Source: Paenochrobactrum pullorum (GTDB lineage: Bacteria > Pseudomonadota > Alphaproteobacteria > Rhizobiales > Rhizobiaceae). From it: DNA of 64,000 nt. Positions 42,729 through 52,271 of the stretch are shown piece after piece. Every line of letters starts with the position of its first letter. The stretch's first letter is position 1. The notes beneath the pieces were generated by a model, which was given only the letters and a program-made list of their open reading frames with translations, made no database searches and was not told the origin of the DNA. Location of the stretch: assembly GCF_041929845.1 (NCBI RefSeq), contig NZ_JBHEEH010000008.1, forward strand, positions 70,167 to 134,166. Direction: 5' to 3'. The position numbers were made by a program, and so were the translations under genes.

Positions 42729-44690
42729 TTATGATGCACGCCCTCCCCAAATCCTAGCGCCATTTGCAGAAGGTGTATTGAAGGGAATATTCGTCTCTTT
42801 TCCTGTTGTCAGCCTGATTGAATACGCCCCAACTTCTCCCGCTGAAAGTGCATTCACACCGAAAGAACCTGCTGATTGAGCATCAACTGAATTTGCTGAA
42901 ATACGAGAGCCTCCACTACAACGCAATGCATCCTGCCCTGCGTATGTTACATCACTATTCACTAGGGATATGTCGCCACCACTTGTAGACCATACGTTAT
43001 GTGTTCTACTATGAGCTACCGCACCATCGCCTATATTCACCTTGCCACCTTGTTCGCAAAGAACACCAATTCCGTTTCTTTTGATTTCGGACGTAGCGAG
43101 ATCAACATTCCCTCCGAAATGACAATACACGCCTTTATTTACACAATCGTTTACAACCATGGTATCTGCATCAACAACACCCGCGTGCCGAATATAAACA
43201 CCCGCATCCCCTTTAGCCCCACTGAAGTTGGCGTAGGTAGTATCTGCTAGCCCTCCATGATGTATTTTTAATCCACAATCACCTGCATTTTGAGCGCTTA
43301 TTCCTCTAAGACTGGCTCGACCACTCCTATGGATATAGACATTGTTAATGTCGGCATCATCAAACACCCCGAAAGACAAGTCCATATCACTAGCAGAATT
43401 ACAAAATACATTAGAACTCGCGGACTTTGTGACAACCGCTTTATGTGCAAACAGCGTAGACATATATAATTCAATGCCATTTCCGGATGCTTCGGTGATC
43501 CCGCATCCTTCTAATATATTTAATATGCTACCTTCAGCACCTAAGAATCCACCGCGAGAAGGGGACGCACCAGATTTATCCATAATAAAAGCGCAACCAA
43601 TAGTTGGTAATTCACTATTCTTAATAGCTGCGAATGCAGGGAATAAAATTCTAGGGGAACCTTGGTTTTTAGTCTGGTCAATTACATATGGACTAAACGT
43701 CAGACTAGAGCGATTTATAATAACACCTTCATCCTCTGACCTTAATGTCACCCAACCTAGCTTAACACCATTCTTCACAATCACCTGTTCATCCATCACG
43801 AAGCCAGACTTTAGTTTGATTGTAGCATCAAAACCATCGAACAAATATGTTGGGTATGATTGTGTTAAGTGCATTAAAGCACTGTTGATTGAAGTAAAAT
43901 CACCGCCAACACCGACCGTTACTTCATAGGCTGATTTAATTGGCCGCAAATATGTGATATTTAAACGTTCTTCACCTACATCTTTCACCCGATACCAAAT
44001 TCGCGCAGTAGCCCCACCCGAATATCCGGTATCAGAACTACCATTATCTTGGATGACATAAAGCCCACCCTCACCATCGCCCACAGTGTTACGACCATTA
44101 ACACGAATGGCATTAATACCCGCTGGGATTTCAACTGAAGCAATTGCCGTAAGCGTTGAGTAAATCGGCACATTACCTTGACTAACTGTATCTGAGGCTA
44201 AATTTTTAACGATATCACGCGCTTCTTGGGCAGCCTGCGCTGCTCTTTCTGCCGCATCTATAATAGCTTGACTTGCCTGATCAGAAACCAGACGGAAGTT
44301 TTCGCCATCATCCAGAAACAGCCAAATACCTGACACCAAACCACCCGCCACAATCTGATTGCCGGAGCTAGTTAAAAGCGGCTTACCGTTAATGGTCACA
44401 TTGCCCGTGTTAGGCAGTGTGATTTCAATGGTGAACAAGGCTTCACCAGCAGCCGTTGGCGGCGTTGCACTTGGCTGGGCGATGATATTATTTTCATTGC
44501 CACCGTTTATCCAATATTTATAAATCAGATCTGGCAGATCGATGCCGCCAGCCCCCGCCAGCAAGCCTTTGATGAGGCGTTCAACCTCGGTCATCCAGAT
44601 TTGAAAGTCTTGTGGTGAAATCTGGCGTGGGGTGCCATCCGCATTAAAAGGCGCAGCAACGCTCACTCCGAGCTTTGTGAAAATGCTCAT
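42729..44690 (-). CDS. Tailspike/tail fibre protein with beta-helix
   Basis: 653 residues. The N-terminal part (about 1-160) MSIFTKLGVSVAAPFNADGTPRQISP resembles the virion-attachment domain of rhizobial phage fibres, followed by a short Ala/Glu helix. From about residue 270 on, many short repeats of the type GxxxhNNV...G-xhxx (AVVTKSASSNVFCNSAS, GLKIHHGGLADT, GVYIRHAGVVDADT, GVYCHFGGNVDLA) suggest a right-handed parallel beta-helix as in polysaccharide-degrading tailspikes. Host-range determinant; enzyme activity unproven. Confidence 0.82.
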   Translation of the reverse strand: MSIFTKLGVSVAAPFNADGTPRQISPQDFQIWMTEVERLIKGLLAGAGGIDLPDLIYKYWINGGNENNIIAQPSATPPTAAGEALFTIEITLPNTGNVTINGKPLLTSSGNQIVAGGLVSGIWLFLDDGENFRLVSDQASQAIIDAAERAAQAAQEARDIVKNLASDTVSQGNVPIYSTLTAIASVEIPAGINAIRVNGRNTVGDGEGGLYVIQDNGSSDTGYSGGATARIWYRVKDVGEERLNITYLRPIKSAYEVTVGVGGDFTSINSALMHLTQSYPTYLFDGFDATIKLKSGFVMDEQVIVKNGVKLGWVTLRSEDEGVIINRSSLTFSPYVIDQTKNQGSPRILFPAFAAIKNSELPTIGCAFIMDKSGASPSRGGFLGAEGSILNILEGCGITEASGNGIELYMSTLFAHKAVVTKSASSNVFCNSASDMDLSFGVFDDADINNVYIHRSGRASLRGISAQNAGDCGLKIHHGGLADTTYANFSGAKGDAGVYIRHAGVVDADTMVVNDCVNKGVYCHFGGNVDLATSEIKRNGIGVLCEQGGKVNIGDGAVAHSRTHNVWSTSGGDISLVNSDVTYAGQDALRCSGGSRISANSVDAQSAGSFGVNALSAGEVGAYSIRLTTGKETNIPFNTPSANGARIWGGRAS

Positions 44691-44723
44691 GACCTGTAGT
44701 CTCCAAATTATAATGGATGTTGA

Positions 44724-46922
44724 TTAATCGTTGCCTTCACCGGCAACGTAAATTGATCTGGTAGCCGCTAAGCTCTCGGTACCGTTTGAAGTGATGGCGT
44801 AAGCGCGAATAATGTAAGTGACGCCATGATTGCCGCCTGATAGCTGGACTGCGCGTGAAAAACCTTGCTGTGGCCGCGTGTTTTCCTGCCCCATTGGATT
44901 TCCATCCATTTCAAGACGGCAGGCACAAACTTTGAGTTCATTGGAGACAACCGTAATCGTTCCGTTAAAAACATAAGCCCCACCATCATCTTCACTGATA
45001 TTGATTATGGGTGGTTCCGGCTGACTATTATCAATGATAACCGGATCAACACTCAAAAACGGTGACCAATAAGAGCCTTCGTCTTTATCGTTGAAGAAAC
45101 GGACACGTAGATCAGCCTTTTTGCCGTTATGATCTCCTGCCCGATAAGCATAACGAGCGCCTGCTCCACTGCCATAGGCAGTCATCTGTTGCCACGGATC
45201 AGGCTCACCATCAGCGTAAGTGCGAACCACCGCCTCAGCCTCCGTACCACCATCCACACCGTTGTAAGCGGCTCGCAATTCATAAGAACCATCAGGGTAG
45301 CGAACTTGTGTTAATCCTGAAGGCAGTGCCGGTGTTGGCAATTCACTTTCATATTGCATATCCGGAATGCGTTCCGGTGGCGGTGCCTCATCCCGTGTTA
45401 CGCTCCAAGTGGGTAAATCAGGCCAGATCATAAAAGGAATTTCCACAGTGCCATCACTGTCATTCACCCGTGGCGTACCAATTGCCACCGTCACCACCTC
45501 ATCCAGATCAGGCAGTTCCAGTTTAATTGTCGTATGTCCCCAAGCGGCCAGACCTGCCATATTGGTTGTAACCATACCGACATCAGCACGCGCCAAGGAA
45601 AACAGCCTGCGCCCAATCCTTTGTGCTTGTGCAGCTGACGGGCAGAACGGTAACTCGACATCAAAATATTGCTCACCAACGCGGTCAATCTCAGTCTGAT
45701 CACGCGACCAATCCAATGGAACCGAAGCCGGATCGTCCGGCTTTTTGGACAGCGCAATCTCCGACATTTCATAATTGCGCTCAGGTGAATAATATTTAAT
45801 CCGGCAAACATTAGGCCGCTCAACACTATCGGGGCCTGACTTCCATTGCAGATCCACGATGTCTCTGGCCGTGATCGTGAGCGAAGGTGTGCGAACATCA
45901 TCAATCAAACGGATGGCGTATTTATTATTCTCGGTCGGTACAATCTCAGCGCCGATAGATTGCAGCGCCTGCTCAACCACTTCACCGCGTGGCCGCTCGG
46001 ACGGCCAGATGCCCCACGCTCTTGCACGTGGCTCAGTACCGCCATGTACATTCAACACCTGATCCGCCTTCGTAGCTTCTTGCCCGATCACAGCCCAATC
46101 AATATCTGATGATTTCAAGCTCGGATAAGAGCGAAGGATATGCGCCACACCCAAAACACCATTGTCGGAATATTTCCATGTGTTTGGATTATCCACCTGC
46201 TGCGACGGATCACGCGGATCATAAATAAACTCAGACCGCTGCACCCGCTCATATTGAGGTTCACCGCCCTGATAAAGCTTCAAAAACTTCTCATCATTAA
46301 TGCCAGGCGAGATATACTGAATGAGCGTCTGGGCAATGCCACGCACCCGATGTTCTGCTGTCCAAAGTGCGGGGAAAGCGTTCATCAGTTCCGGCCATGC
46401 TACCTCAGAGCCATTGCCGTTCTTGCTTTTGATATAGAGCCATGAGCCACCTTTACGCGACCAAGGCGGCGATGACACCGCGCCGTCACTATCAATGGTA
46501 ACTTCACGCCCACCGATGAAGTGCTCTTCAATTGCAGCGACGCGTCCGCGCACATGACAAATCAAACGCCAGCGATCTAAGCCGACGGTATTACCAAAGG
46601 CTTTAAGGCCAGCAATTCGTACGCGTCCAATGGCGCGAATTTCAGAACTATTGCCGGTTTCAAATGTACTTTTATATTCACCCGGATCAATCTTTGGTGC
46701 CTTAGGCCCGAACATTGCGCCAGCAAGTAATTGCGCACCAATTGCACCTGCGCCAAGAACTAAAGAACCAAGCATACCGGCACTCATGGCAGGCAATATT
46801 CCGGCAGCACCAATCGACATCAAGCCTGATATAACTGCACTGCCAATAGAAATTGGATCAGCCAAAGCCGTCCCGCTCATAAGCAGATATGAGCTGACTG
46901 CAAGAACAAGACGTTTTTTCAT
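44724..46922 (-). CDS. Tail tip/central fibre protein (host specificity, gpJ/GTA gp15-like)
   Basis: 732 residues. The N-terminus looks like a signal peptide (MKKRLVLAVSSYLLMSGTALA) followed by a glycine/alanine-rich hydrophobic part, which is odd for a virion protein. The middle (IRAIGRVRIAGLKAFGNTVGLDRWRL; VLGVAHILRSY; WGIWPSERPRGEVVEQALQSIGAEI) is typical of phage tail tip proteins; fibronectin-like beta domains make up the C-terminal third. It sits between the NlpC-like gene and the tailspike. Confidence 0.8.
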   Translation of the reverse strand: MKKRLVLAVSSYLLMSGTALADPISIGSAVISGLMSIGAAGILPAMSAGMLGSLVLGAGAIGAQLLAGAMFGPKAPKIDPGEYKSTFETGNSSEIRAIGRVRIAGLKAFGNTVGLDRWRLICHVRGRVAAIEEHFIGGREVTIDSDGAVSSPPWSRKGGSWLYIKSKNGNGSEVAWPELMNAFPALWTAEHRVRGIAQTLIQYISPGINDEKFLKLYQGGEPQYERVQRSEFIYDPRDPSQQVDNPNTWKYSDNGVLGVAHILRSYPSLKSSDIDWAVIGQEATKADQVLNVHGGTEPRARAWGIWPSERPRGEVVEQALQSIGAEIVPTENNKYAIRLIDDVRTPSLTITARDIVDLQWKSGPDSVERPNVCRIKYYSPERNYEMSEIALSKKPDDPASVPLDWSRDQTEIDRVGEQYFDVELPFCPSAAQAQRIGRRLFSLARADVGMVTTNMAGLAAWGHTTIKLELPDLDEVVTVAIGTPRVNDSDGTVEIPFMIWPDLPTWSVTRDEAPPPERIPDMQYESELPTPALPSGLTQVRYPDGSYELRAAYNGVDGGTEAEAVVRTYADGEPDPWQQMTAYGSGAGARYAYRAGDHNGKKADLRVRFFNDKDEGSYWSPFLSVDPVIIDNSQPEPPIINISEDDGGAYVFNGTITVVSNELKVCACRLEMDGNPMGQENTRPQQGFSRAVQLSGGNHGVTYIIRAYAITSNGTESLAATRSIYVAGEGND

Positions 46923-46924
46923 GA

Positions 46925-47323
46925 TTAAATAGCCCAGACCTTTACAAAGGATCGCGGTCTTAAAAATCGGGTACCCGTTTCAGTACGAAGAATACAGGCA
47001 CCATCATTGGCAATAATCACGCCAACATCGCCATAATCGGCAGTGCGCACCAATGCTACATCGCCGAGCTGCGGCTCACCCCTATTCTCAAAAATACCTG
47101 CTTGAGCAAGAGCGTTAGTCCAAAGCGCCAACAAACCGCCGTGGTGATCAATGATCTTCAAAGCTTCATCTTTGCTGGAATAGTTAGCCAAACGCGGCAC
47201 ATGGCAACCAGTGGCTATTTCTACCCACTTGGCAGCATAAGCCGTGCAGTCACTCTCACCCCAGATAACAGGCACATCTTTCCAGCCCTCAACATAGGCT
47301 TTTAAAAGCTCAGCACGTTCCAT
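46925..47323 (-). CDS. Tail-associated NlpC/P60-like protein (DUF6950 type)
   Basis: 132 residues from ATG 47323 (MERAELLKAYVEG), with GGAA before it. PVIWGESDCTAYAAKWVEIATG carries the likely catalytic cysteine, and GDVALVRTADYGDVGVI the loop with Asp. It matches the small tail hydrolases that locally digest peptidoglycan during DNA entry (GTA gp14-like position). Starts where the previous tail gene stops. Confidence 0.78.
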   Translation of the reverse strand: MERAELLKAYVEGWKDVPVIWGESDCTAYAAKWVEIATGCHVPRLANYSSKDEALKIIDHHGGLLALWTNALAQAGIFENRGEPQLGDVALVRTADYGDVGVIIANDGACILRTETGTRFLRPRSFVKVWAI

Positions 47324-47324
47324 G

Positions 47325-47897
47325 TTATTTCCAGTTTTCCATGACTTTAACACCGACGAAATCCAAGCCCTTATCGCCTGGGTATCTGCGGCGCTGATCA
47401 GCTGGGTTCCACTGCCCACCAAACGGATAGTTTTGCGACGACCAGATGCTTTCAATCGTCACGGTGACCGTGCGCAATCCGATACCGCTCCACGCCAGAG
47501 ACGGCGCGCTAAGCTTGCCCGGAAAGAGCTTGCGCTGCGGGATAACCAGTTCTTCGGTTTCACCGTCAAATGCTGCCCAATAGAGATCAGCCCGCCTGCC
47601 CTCGATGTCGCGCGCACTGGTATGCACCGATTTGAAAAACTCTTTATTCGCACCAGATAATGTAACCTCAACAGCCACAGCCTGCCCGAAGCGTGGTTCT
47701 TCAATATTACTCAAAGCCACCATCTGCGTGCCGAGTGGATCAGTTACACCACGCCATTCATGGCCGTTGAGCATGACACGTCCGGTACCGTTGTGCAGTC
47801 GAACGATGCCAATTGGCAGATCCAATTCTAAAAACCACGCACGAGCCACATGAGGACGGCGCAGCTTTGCCAGATCATCTTCTGTGAAGGTTGTCAT
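47325..47897 (-). CDS. Distal tail protein
   Basis: 190 residues. LDLPIGIVRLHNGTGRVMLNGHEWRGVTDPLG, the WAAFDGETEELVIPQ core and WNPADQRRRYPGDKGLDF are features of phage tail proteins between tape measure and tail tip (GTA gp13/DUF2163-like position). It binds no recognisable ligand; a structural role is inferred from position. Confidence 0.75.
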   Translation of the reverse strand: MTTFTEDDLAKLRRPHVARAWFLELDLPIGIVRLHNGTGRVMLNGHEWRGVTDPLGTQMVALSNIEEPRFGQAVAVEVTLSGANKEFFKSVHTSARDIEGRRADLYWAAFDGETEELVIPQRKLFPGKLSAPSLAWSGIGLRTVTVTIESIWSSQNYPFGGQWNPADQRRRYPGDKGLDFVGVKVMENWK

Positions 47898-47965
47898 TCA
47901 CGCCTCTTGGATTCGACAGCAGCAGCAGCCTGTGCTTTTCTAGTGATGTTTTAAAGGGGACGAAA

Positions 47966-48145
47966 ATGTCAGAATCAATTTCATTGACTGCTATGAAAGA
48001 ACAAATCGACAATTTGCAAAAAGAAGTGAACGAGTTACGCAGCATTGTTCGTCAATTGGCGTCACAAGAGTTTATCAAAAAAAATGAACTCAACACTCGT
48101 CTTTCTGCGGAGTTAAACAAGCCCCGATCAGGTCGGGGGAGATAA
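47966..48145 (+). CDS. Small coiled-coil protein (plus-strand)
   Basis: 59 residues from ATG 47966 with AGGGG upstream. Heptad pattern LTAMKEQIDNLQKEVNEL then RSIVRQLASQ predicts a coiled coil, ending in a basic tail. It overlaps in antisense the end of a broken minus-strand gene (48090-48282). Could be a moron gene or a chance frame; the ribosome site favours a gene. Confidence 0.5.
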   Translation: MSESISLTAMKEQIDNLQKEVNELRSIVRQLASQEFIKKNELNTRLSAELNKPRSGRGR

Positions 48146-48282
48146 GCCCCTCTCCATAAGATTTAATCGCATTTTCGAAAGTCTTGATACGCTCTCCGTG
48201 CGGCTCATCCAAAAAAACAGTATGATGTGAATGCCGCATGGATTGCCAATGCACGATAAATTTTATCCATATCCGTTTTCAT
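48090..48282 (-). pseudogene. Small tail-operon gene with a T7 frameshift
   Basis: Starts at ATG 48282, 2 bp after the stop of the upstream tail gene, with AAGGA 7 nt before it, so it is clearly meant to be translated. The frame stops after 25 residues. Removing one T from the T7 run (48211-48217) joins it to a frame running to 48090 and gives about 63 residues: MKTDMDKIYRALAIHAAF...FLDEPHGERIKTFENAIKSYGEG...ISPDLIGACLTPQ. A sequencing error, phase variation or true decay are all possible. Confidence 0.6.
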
Positions 48283-48284
48283 GT

Positions 48285-49007
48285 TTAATCCTTCCAATAA
48301 TCGCGAACATCATAATCAAGGCACTCAATGAGTGAGATTGATAAACCGGTAGCGAAAGCGGCTTCACGCGGCAGCGGGGCAGCATCCTGACTGGATAATC
48401 GCATAGCCAATGTCGGGTTGAGCGTTGCGAAGTCCTCGATAGTCAAAGCCTTTCTAAGCTTCGGCCAGATACGATAATGTCCCAGGTCAAACATCTCGGT
48501 AATCATATACAAACCAAAGTGAAACGGAGAGAACCCGATCATATCCCCGACATCGAGGTTATAGCCGAAGAAATCCGCATTCAGTCTGATCTCTGTCGTA
48601 TCTTTGGGTGCTGGTGAAACAACAGGCACTAGCGGGTTACTGGAAGCCCACTGCCGCCCATTATCCCACGGCATCTGATTATTCCAAGGCTGGCCTGCTC
48701 GCCATTTATCAGTAGTAGAAGTCAATCCACGCTGGCTAAACGACAACCCATCCCAATCACAAAACGAGACACGCACAGCATTTGCCCCACCATGTAGAGC
48801 AGTAACAAGACCACGATAGCGGCGAAATTCCTGACCGCGTAATGGCGGGAATGAAAAACGCCATGACCACAAACCGAACGGCGAACCATAACTTTGATTA
48901 AACCCGCCAACACTATCAGTTGAGCCAGAGCCGATTGTACGCGGCCCCGATAAAGGCTCACGGAAATTAGCCCGTAATCCTACAGGCCATGATAATAAAC
49001 GAGCCAT
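48285..49007 (-). CDS. Tail protein after tape measure
   Basis: 240 residues, unknown family. Rich in Trp/Phe/Gly (WSWRFSFPPLRGQEFRRYRGLV; VSFCDWDGLSFSQRG), beta-type. Position directly after the tape measure (one-base overlap, TGATG) fits the distal tail/baseplate protein of siphoviruses (GTA gp12-like place). Confidence 0.68.
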   Translation of the reverse strand: MARLLSWPVGLRANFREPLSGPRTIGSGSTDSVGGFNQSYGSPFGLWSWRFSFPPLRGQEFRRYRGLVTALHGGANAVRVSFCDWDGLSFSQRGLTSTTDKWRAGQPWNNQMPWDNGRQWASSNPLVPVVSPAPKDTTEIRLNADFFGYNLDVGDMIGFSPFHFGLYMITEMFDLGHYRIWPKLRKALTIEDFATLNPTLAMRLSSQDAAPLPREAAFATGLSISLIECLDYDVRDYWKD

Positions 49008-51862
49008 CAGCCACGTGTCCCCCGTACTTGTCGGGCATTACTGCGATTATCCACCATCGTTGGAATGTTTTTTGATAACTGGGCGGTTGAGCGTGACGCT
49101 TCGTTTCGAGCAACACTTTCAACGAATGGCATCAGGTTGCCGTTTCCGTCAGTAGAAACGCCCACTGTCACATGCACATTCTGCGCGCCAGATCCCGTGC
49201 TTTTCGGTAAATTTAAATCGACGGGTATACGCCTACCATCAGGAAGTGGCACCGCCGCCTCCGGCCCTGCCTCACCAAAAATAGCAGCAGTTCGAGAAAC
49301 ACCGCCACGGGCAAAGGTCTTCATCGGTTGTGGTCGACCATGAGCAGCAACGCCACCTTTAGCAAACCCAAAGATCGTACCAAGCAGACCAGTCCCGCCC
49401 CCAAACAATCCTGCCAATGGCCCTTTACCCAACAGTAACGCCTGATTAACAGCGTCCATCAGCGTATTGAGGAAACCATCAAGTGCCTTATTACCTGTTT
49501 CAATGGCTGGTATCATCGACTGGAAAGCATCCATCATTGAGCCTTTTAAGAAGTCGGATGCTTGTCGAGCCTGCTCATGAGTTTCTGCGAGTTGATTTAC
49601 TGCGACTGTGGTCTGGGCATAGCCTTCTGCCAGTGCCTCAATTTCTGCCCTAAGTTCTGGGGTGTCCTTTAACCCTGCCTTTTGCGCAGCATTTAGTAAC
49701 TCTTGCGCAGTCTTTGCTTTTGTAATCGCATACTCATAGTCATTAATCAGTGGGTTGAGATTGTCTAAAACCTCAGCCTCTTGATTAAGCATCGCCCAAC
49801 GCTCTTTGATCTGCTCTATCTCACGTTGAAGGTCATCTTTTTTATTACCACCACGACCAGACTTTTTACGACCACCTCCCCCATTCGCTTTTTTCTCAGC
49901 ATCAGCGATGGCTTTGGCCTGCGCCTCTAAGTTCTTCGCTAAATCACTACCGAAACGACGGTCAAAGTTTAATTTGTAAGCTCTGTCACCTTCCAATTTT
50001 TCAGCATCAGTAAACGGTATTAACTTGCCGCCTTTACCACTACCGCCACCCACTCCTGCACTTGCTATATTCAAGGCGTTCACTTCACCCCGAGTGGCAG
50101 CTGCTTGTTTGGCTATATCCTGCATTTTAGCGATTAATGACGTGATATCAGGGTCAATTTTCGAAAGCCGATCAAGCTCTGCATTATAATCCTCAACCGA
50201 CAGCTCACCGTCTTTAAACCGTTGGGTTAATGTACCAAGCTCACCATATACCGGTGAAAAGTAAGTTTTTAATCCAAGTAGACCACGCCCTGCCGCATTA
50301 AATGCTTCATCAAGAGCAGCAAGAGACTTAGTGACGTTATCTTTCGCTTCATCAAGTTTGATTGCTCGCTGCGCCTCGGTTAACCCTTCTGCCACTGCAA
50401 AAAGCTTTTCCGCTGTTTTTTCAATACCTAACCCAGCATAGTCGGAATCCTCGCCAGCCTTACGAATAGCTTCCGCGTATCTGTTCGCACGCTCTTCTGC
50501 TTCCTGCGAGCGCGCTGAGAGAGCGTACATGATACCAGTCAGAGCAATCAGGCCAATACCGACCGGCCCCCCTAGCGCACTAACGGCAGTTGAGAAGCCA
50601 CGTACAGCAGCAGCCGAAGCTGTAGCGATTGGGCCTGTAGCAGCCAATTGAGCATTCGCTGCACTTAATGCCATGCGAGAAGCGAGCAATTCACGGCTTA
50701 GATTGCGATGAGAAGCTGTGACAAGGCCATTTGCTTTCGCTGCCATGAATGCTGCCTCAGCACTGCGAACTCTGGCAACCGCTACGGCTTGCTCTTCAAT
50801 AGCGGCAACACGTGAAGCCGCCATCGCCGCATGTGTGGATTTAGCATATGCGCCAAGATTATTAGCGGCATTTCCGATTTGTCGAGATGCAAGTACAGTT
50901 GCCATAGCCAAGCCAGCAACGGCTACGGCATCCATATTATTAGCAACTCCTCCGAGCAAACCGGCAAGCTTTTCAGAAACCTTACCTGTCTGATCCAAAG
51001 CTCCAACTGATTTAAGAGCAGAGTTCTGGATCAACTGAAAAGCGTCACCCATTGTTGCGGGCATACTTTCTGCTTGTTCGGAAAGTTCTTCCATACGCTT
51101 TGTCAGAGCATTGTAGATCACTTGTGATGTAATCTTACCTTCTGCACCGATAGCGCGTAGTTGATTCACGCCAACACCAAGCTCAGCGGCCAACACCTCA
51201 GCAACACGACCACCAGTTTCGATAACTGTATTAAGCTGATCGCCGGACAGCTTACCGGAAGCCATAGCCTTGGAAAGAGCATTGCTAACGCTAGCTGCAC
51301 GATCAGCCTTGGCACCAGACACAACAAGTGCGTTATTTAATGCTTCTGTGTAATCCAGCTGTTGGTTTGTATTGTAACCAAGCTCCTTGAGTGCAGTGCT
51401 GTTTGCAATGAAGCTTTCTGCCGTCTGCTGAAGACCGGAATATGTACTTTGCGCGAGATCGTAAATTCTCTCCATCACGGCAGGAGCTTGGGACATTTCA
51501 CCAACAGCAATGCCAACACGAGCAGATATATCAGACCAAGTATCAGCCATGTTAACCAGCTCGCGTGCAGCAAAGATGCCTGCAAGACCGGTCATCATGC
51601 CACGCATTGATGCCGTAGACTGACTTAACTTCCCCTCAGCTGCACTGACCGCTGCTACAGACGCATCAAGGTCTTTCTTGATTGACTGGCTAATCCCACC
51701 GCGAGCGAACACGCCCTCAATGTTCTTATTCATATCACGGAAACGGCGTTCAATCTGCGTAGATTGCTTTGCGGCCTGAGCATTCACACGCTTAAGCTCT
51801 TTCTCAAAAGAGGCTGTACGTGCTTCAAACGCGATGACAAGGCGCTCAACATCTGTTGCCAT
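49007..51862 (-). CDS. Tail tape measure protein
   Basis: 951 residues. N-terminal coiled coil FEARTASFEKELKRVNAQAAKQSTQIERRFRDMNKNI, then the tape-measure domain with LVNMADTWSDISARVGIAVGEM, a long Ala-rich helical middle, membrane-like segment GPVGIGLIALTGIMYALS, and a Gly-rich C-terminus with FAKGGVAAHGRP-type repeats typical of lambda gpH-like proteins. Predicts a tail roughly 140 nm long by the usual 1.5 Angstrom per residue rule. Confidence 0.9.
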   Translation of the reverse strand: MATDVERLVIAFEARTASFEKELKRVNAQAAKQSTQIERRFRDMNKNIEGVFARGGISQSIKKDLDASVAAVSAAEGKLSQSTASMRGMMTGLAGIFAARELVNMADTWSDISARVGIAVGEMSQAPAVMERIYDLAQSTYSGLQQTAESFIANSTALKELGYNTNQQLDYTEALNNALVVSGAKADRAASVSNALSKAMASGKLSGDQLNTVIETGGRVAEVLAAELGVGVNQLRAIGAEGKITSQVIYNALTKRMEELSEQAESMPATMGDAFQLIQNSALKSVGALDQTGKVSEKLAGLLGGVANNMDAVAVAGLAMATVLASRQIGNAANNLGAYAKSTHAAMAASRVAAIEEQAVAVARVRSAEAAFMAAKANGLVTASHRNLSRELLASRMALSAANAQLAATGPIATASAAAVRGFSTAVSALGGPVGIGLIALTGIMYALSARSQEAEERANRYAEAIRKAGEDSDYAGLGIEKTAEKLFAVAEGLTEAQRAIKLDEAKDNVTKSLAALDEAFNAAGRGLLGLKTYFSPVYGELGTLTQRFKDGELSVEDYNAELDRLSKIDPDITSLIAKMQDIAKQAAATRGEVNALNIASAGVGGGSGKGGKLIPFTDAEKLEGDRAYKLNFDRRFGSDLAKNLEAQAKAIADAEKKANGGGGRKKSGRGGNKKDDLQREIEQIKERWAMLNQEAEVLDNLNPLINDYEYAITKAKTAQELLNAAQKAGLKDTPELRAEIEALAEGYAQTTVAVNQLAETHEQARQASDFLKGSMMDAFQSMIPAIETGNKALDGFLNTLMDAVNQALLLGKGPLAGLFGGGTGLLGTIFGFAKGGVAAHGRPQPMKTFARGGVSRTAAIFGEAGPEAAVPLPDGRRIPVDLNLPKSTGSGAQNVHVTVGVSTDGNGNLMPFVESVARNEASRSTAQLSKNIPTMVDNRSNARQVRGTRG

Positions 51863-51911
51863 TATTAGTTACATCCTGATAATGATACTGGTGAGAGAGG
51901 GGAATTCCGCA

Positions 51912-52172
51912 ATGAAAATCAAGATTAAATCTTCCACTCAACTTACTATGGTAGGGTGGTTGGGGGCAGTTCTGCTAGTTGCTAGCCCAACTGCAGCAGT
52001 TTTTCTTTACATGTCAGCGGTCAGGAACATCACGTCCTATAGCACTGGACAGATTTCAGGCCGAATAGACATGTCCATATTTTTCGCGCTCCTGACTATC
52101 GTCGGATACATGCTTTTTTCTATGGGAAGAGAAACAATCTCAGTTGCACTCAGCGGTGAAGATGCAGAATAG
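51912..52172 (+). CDS. Small membrane protein (moron)
   Basis: 86 residues from ATG 51912 with GGGGAA upstream. Two membrane segments: MVGWLGAVLLVASPTAAVFLY and MSIFFALLTIVGYMLFSMG. It lies on the strand opposite to the tape measure gene, whose start it closely faces, and before the lipoprotein gene. Unknown function; position and strand suit a lysogeny-expressed gene. Confidence 0.65.
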   Translation: MKIKIKSSTQLTMVGWLGAVLLVASPTAAVFLYMSAVRNITSYSTGQISGRIDMSIFFALLTIVGYMLFSMGRETISVALSGEDAE

Positions 52173-52173
52173 A

Positions 52174-52196
52174 AAAGCGCCCCGTAGGGCGCTCTC
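52174..52196. terminator. Hairpin after the small membrane gene
   Basis: AGCGCCC-CGTA-GGGCGCT with T run on the minus strand (CTTTTC) and a weak CTCT on the plus strand. It may end the plus-strand gene or pause late transcription. Confidence 0.55.
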
Positions 52197-52271
52197 TATG
52201 AGCGATTGATAGCCCTCGACATTCCAGCTCTCTTTTGATTTGATAGCGTGGGGATAAGGGGGAGTTAAAGT

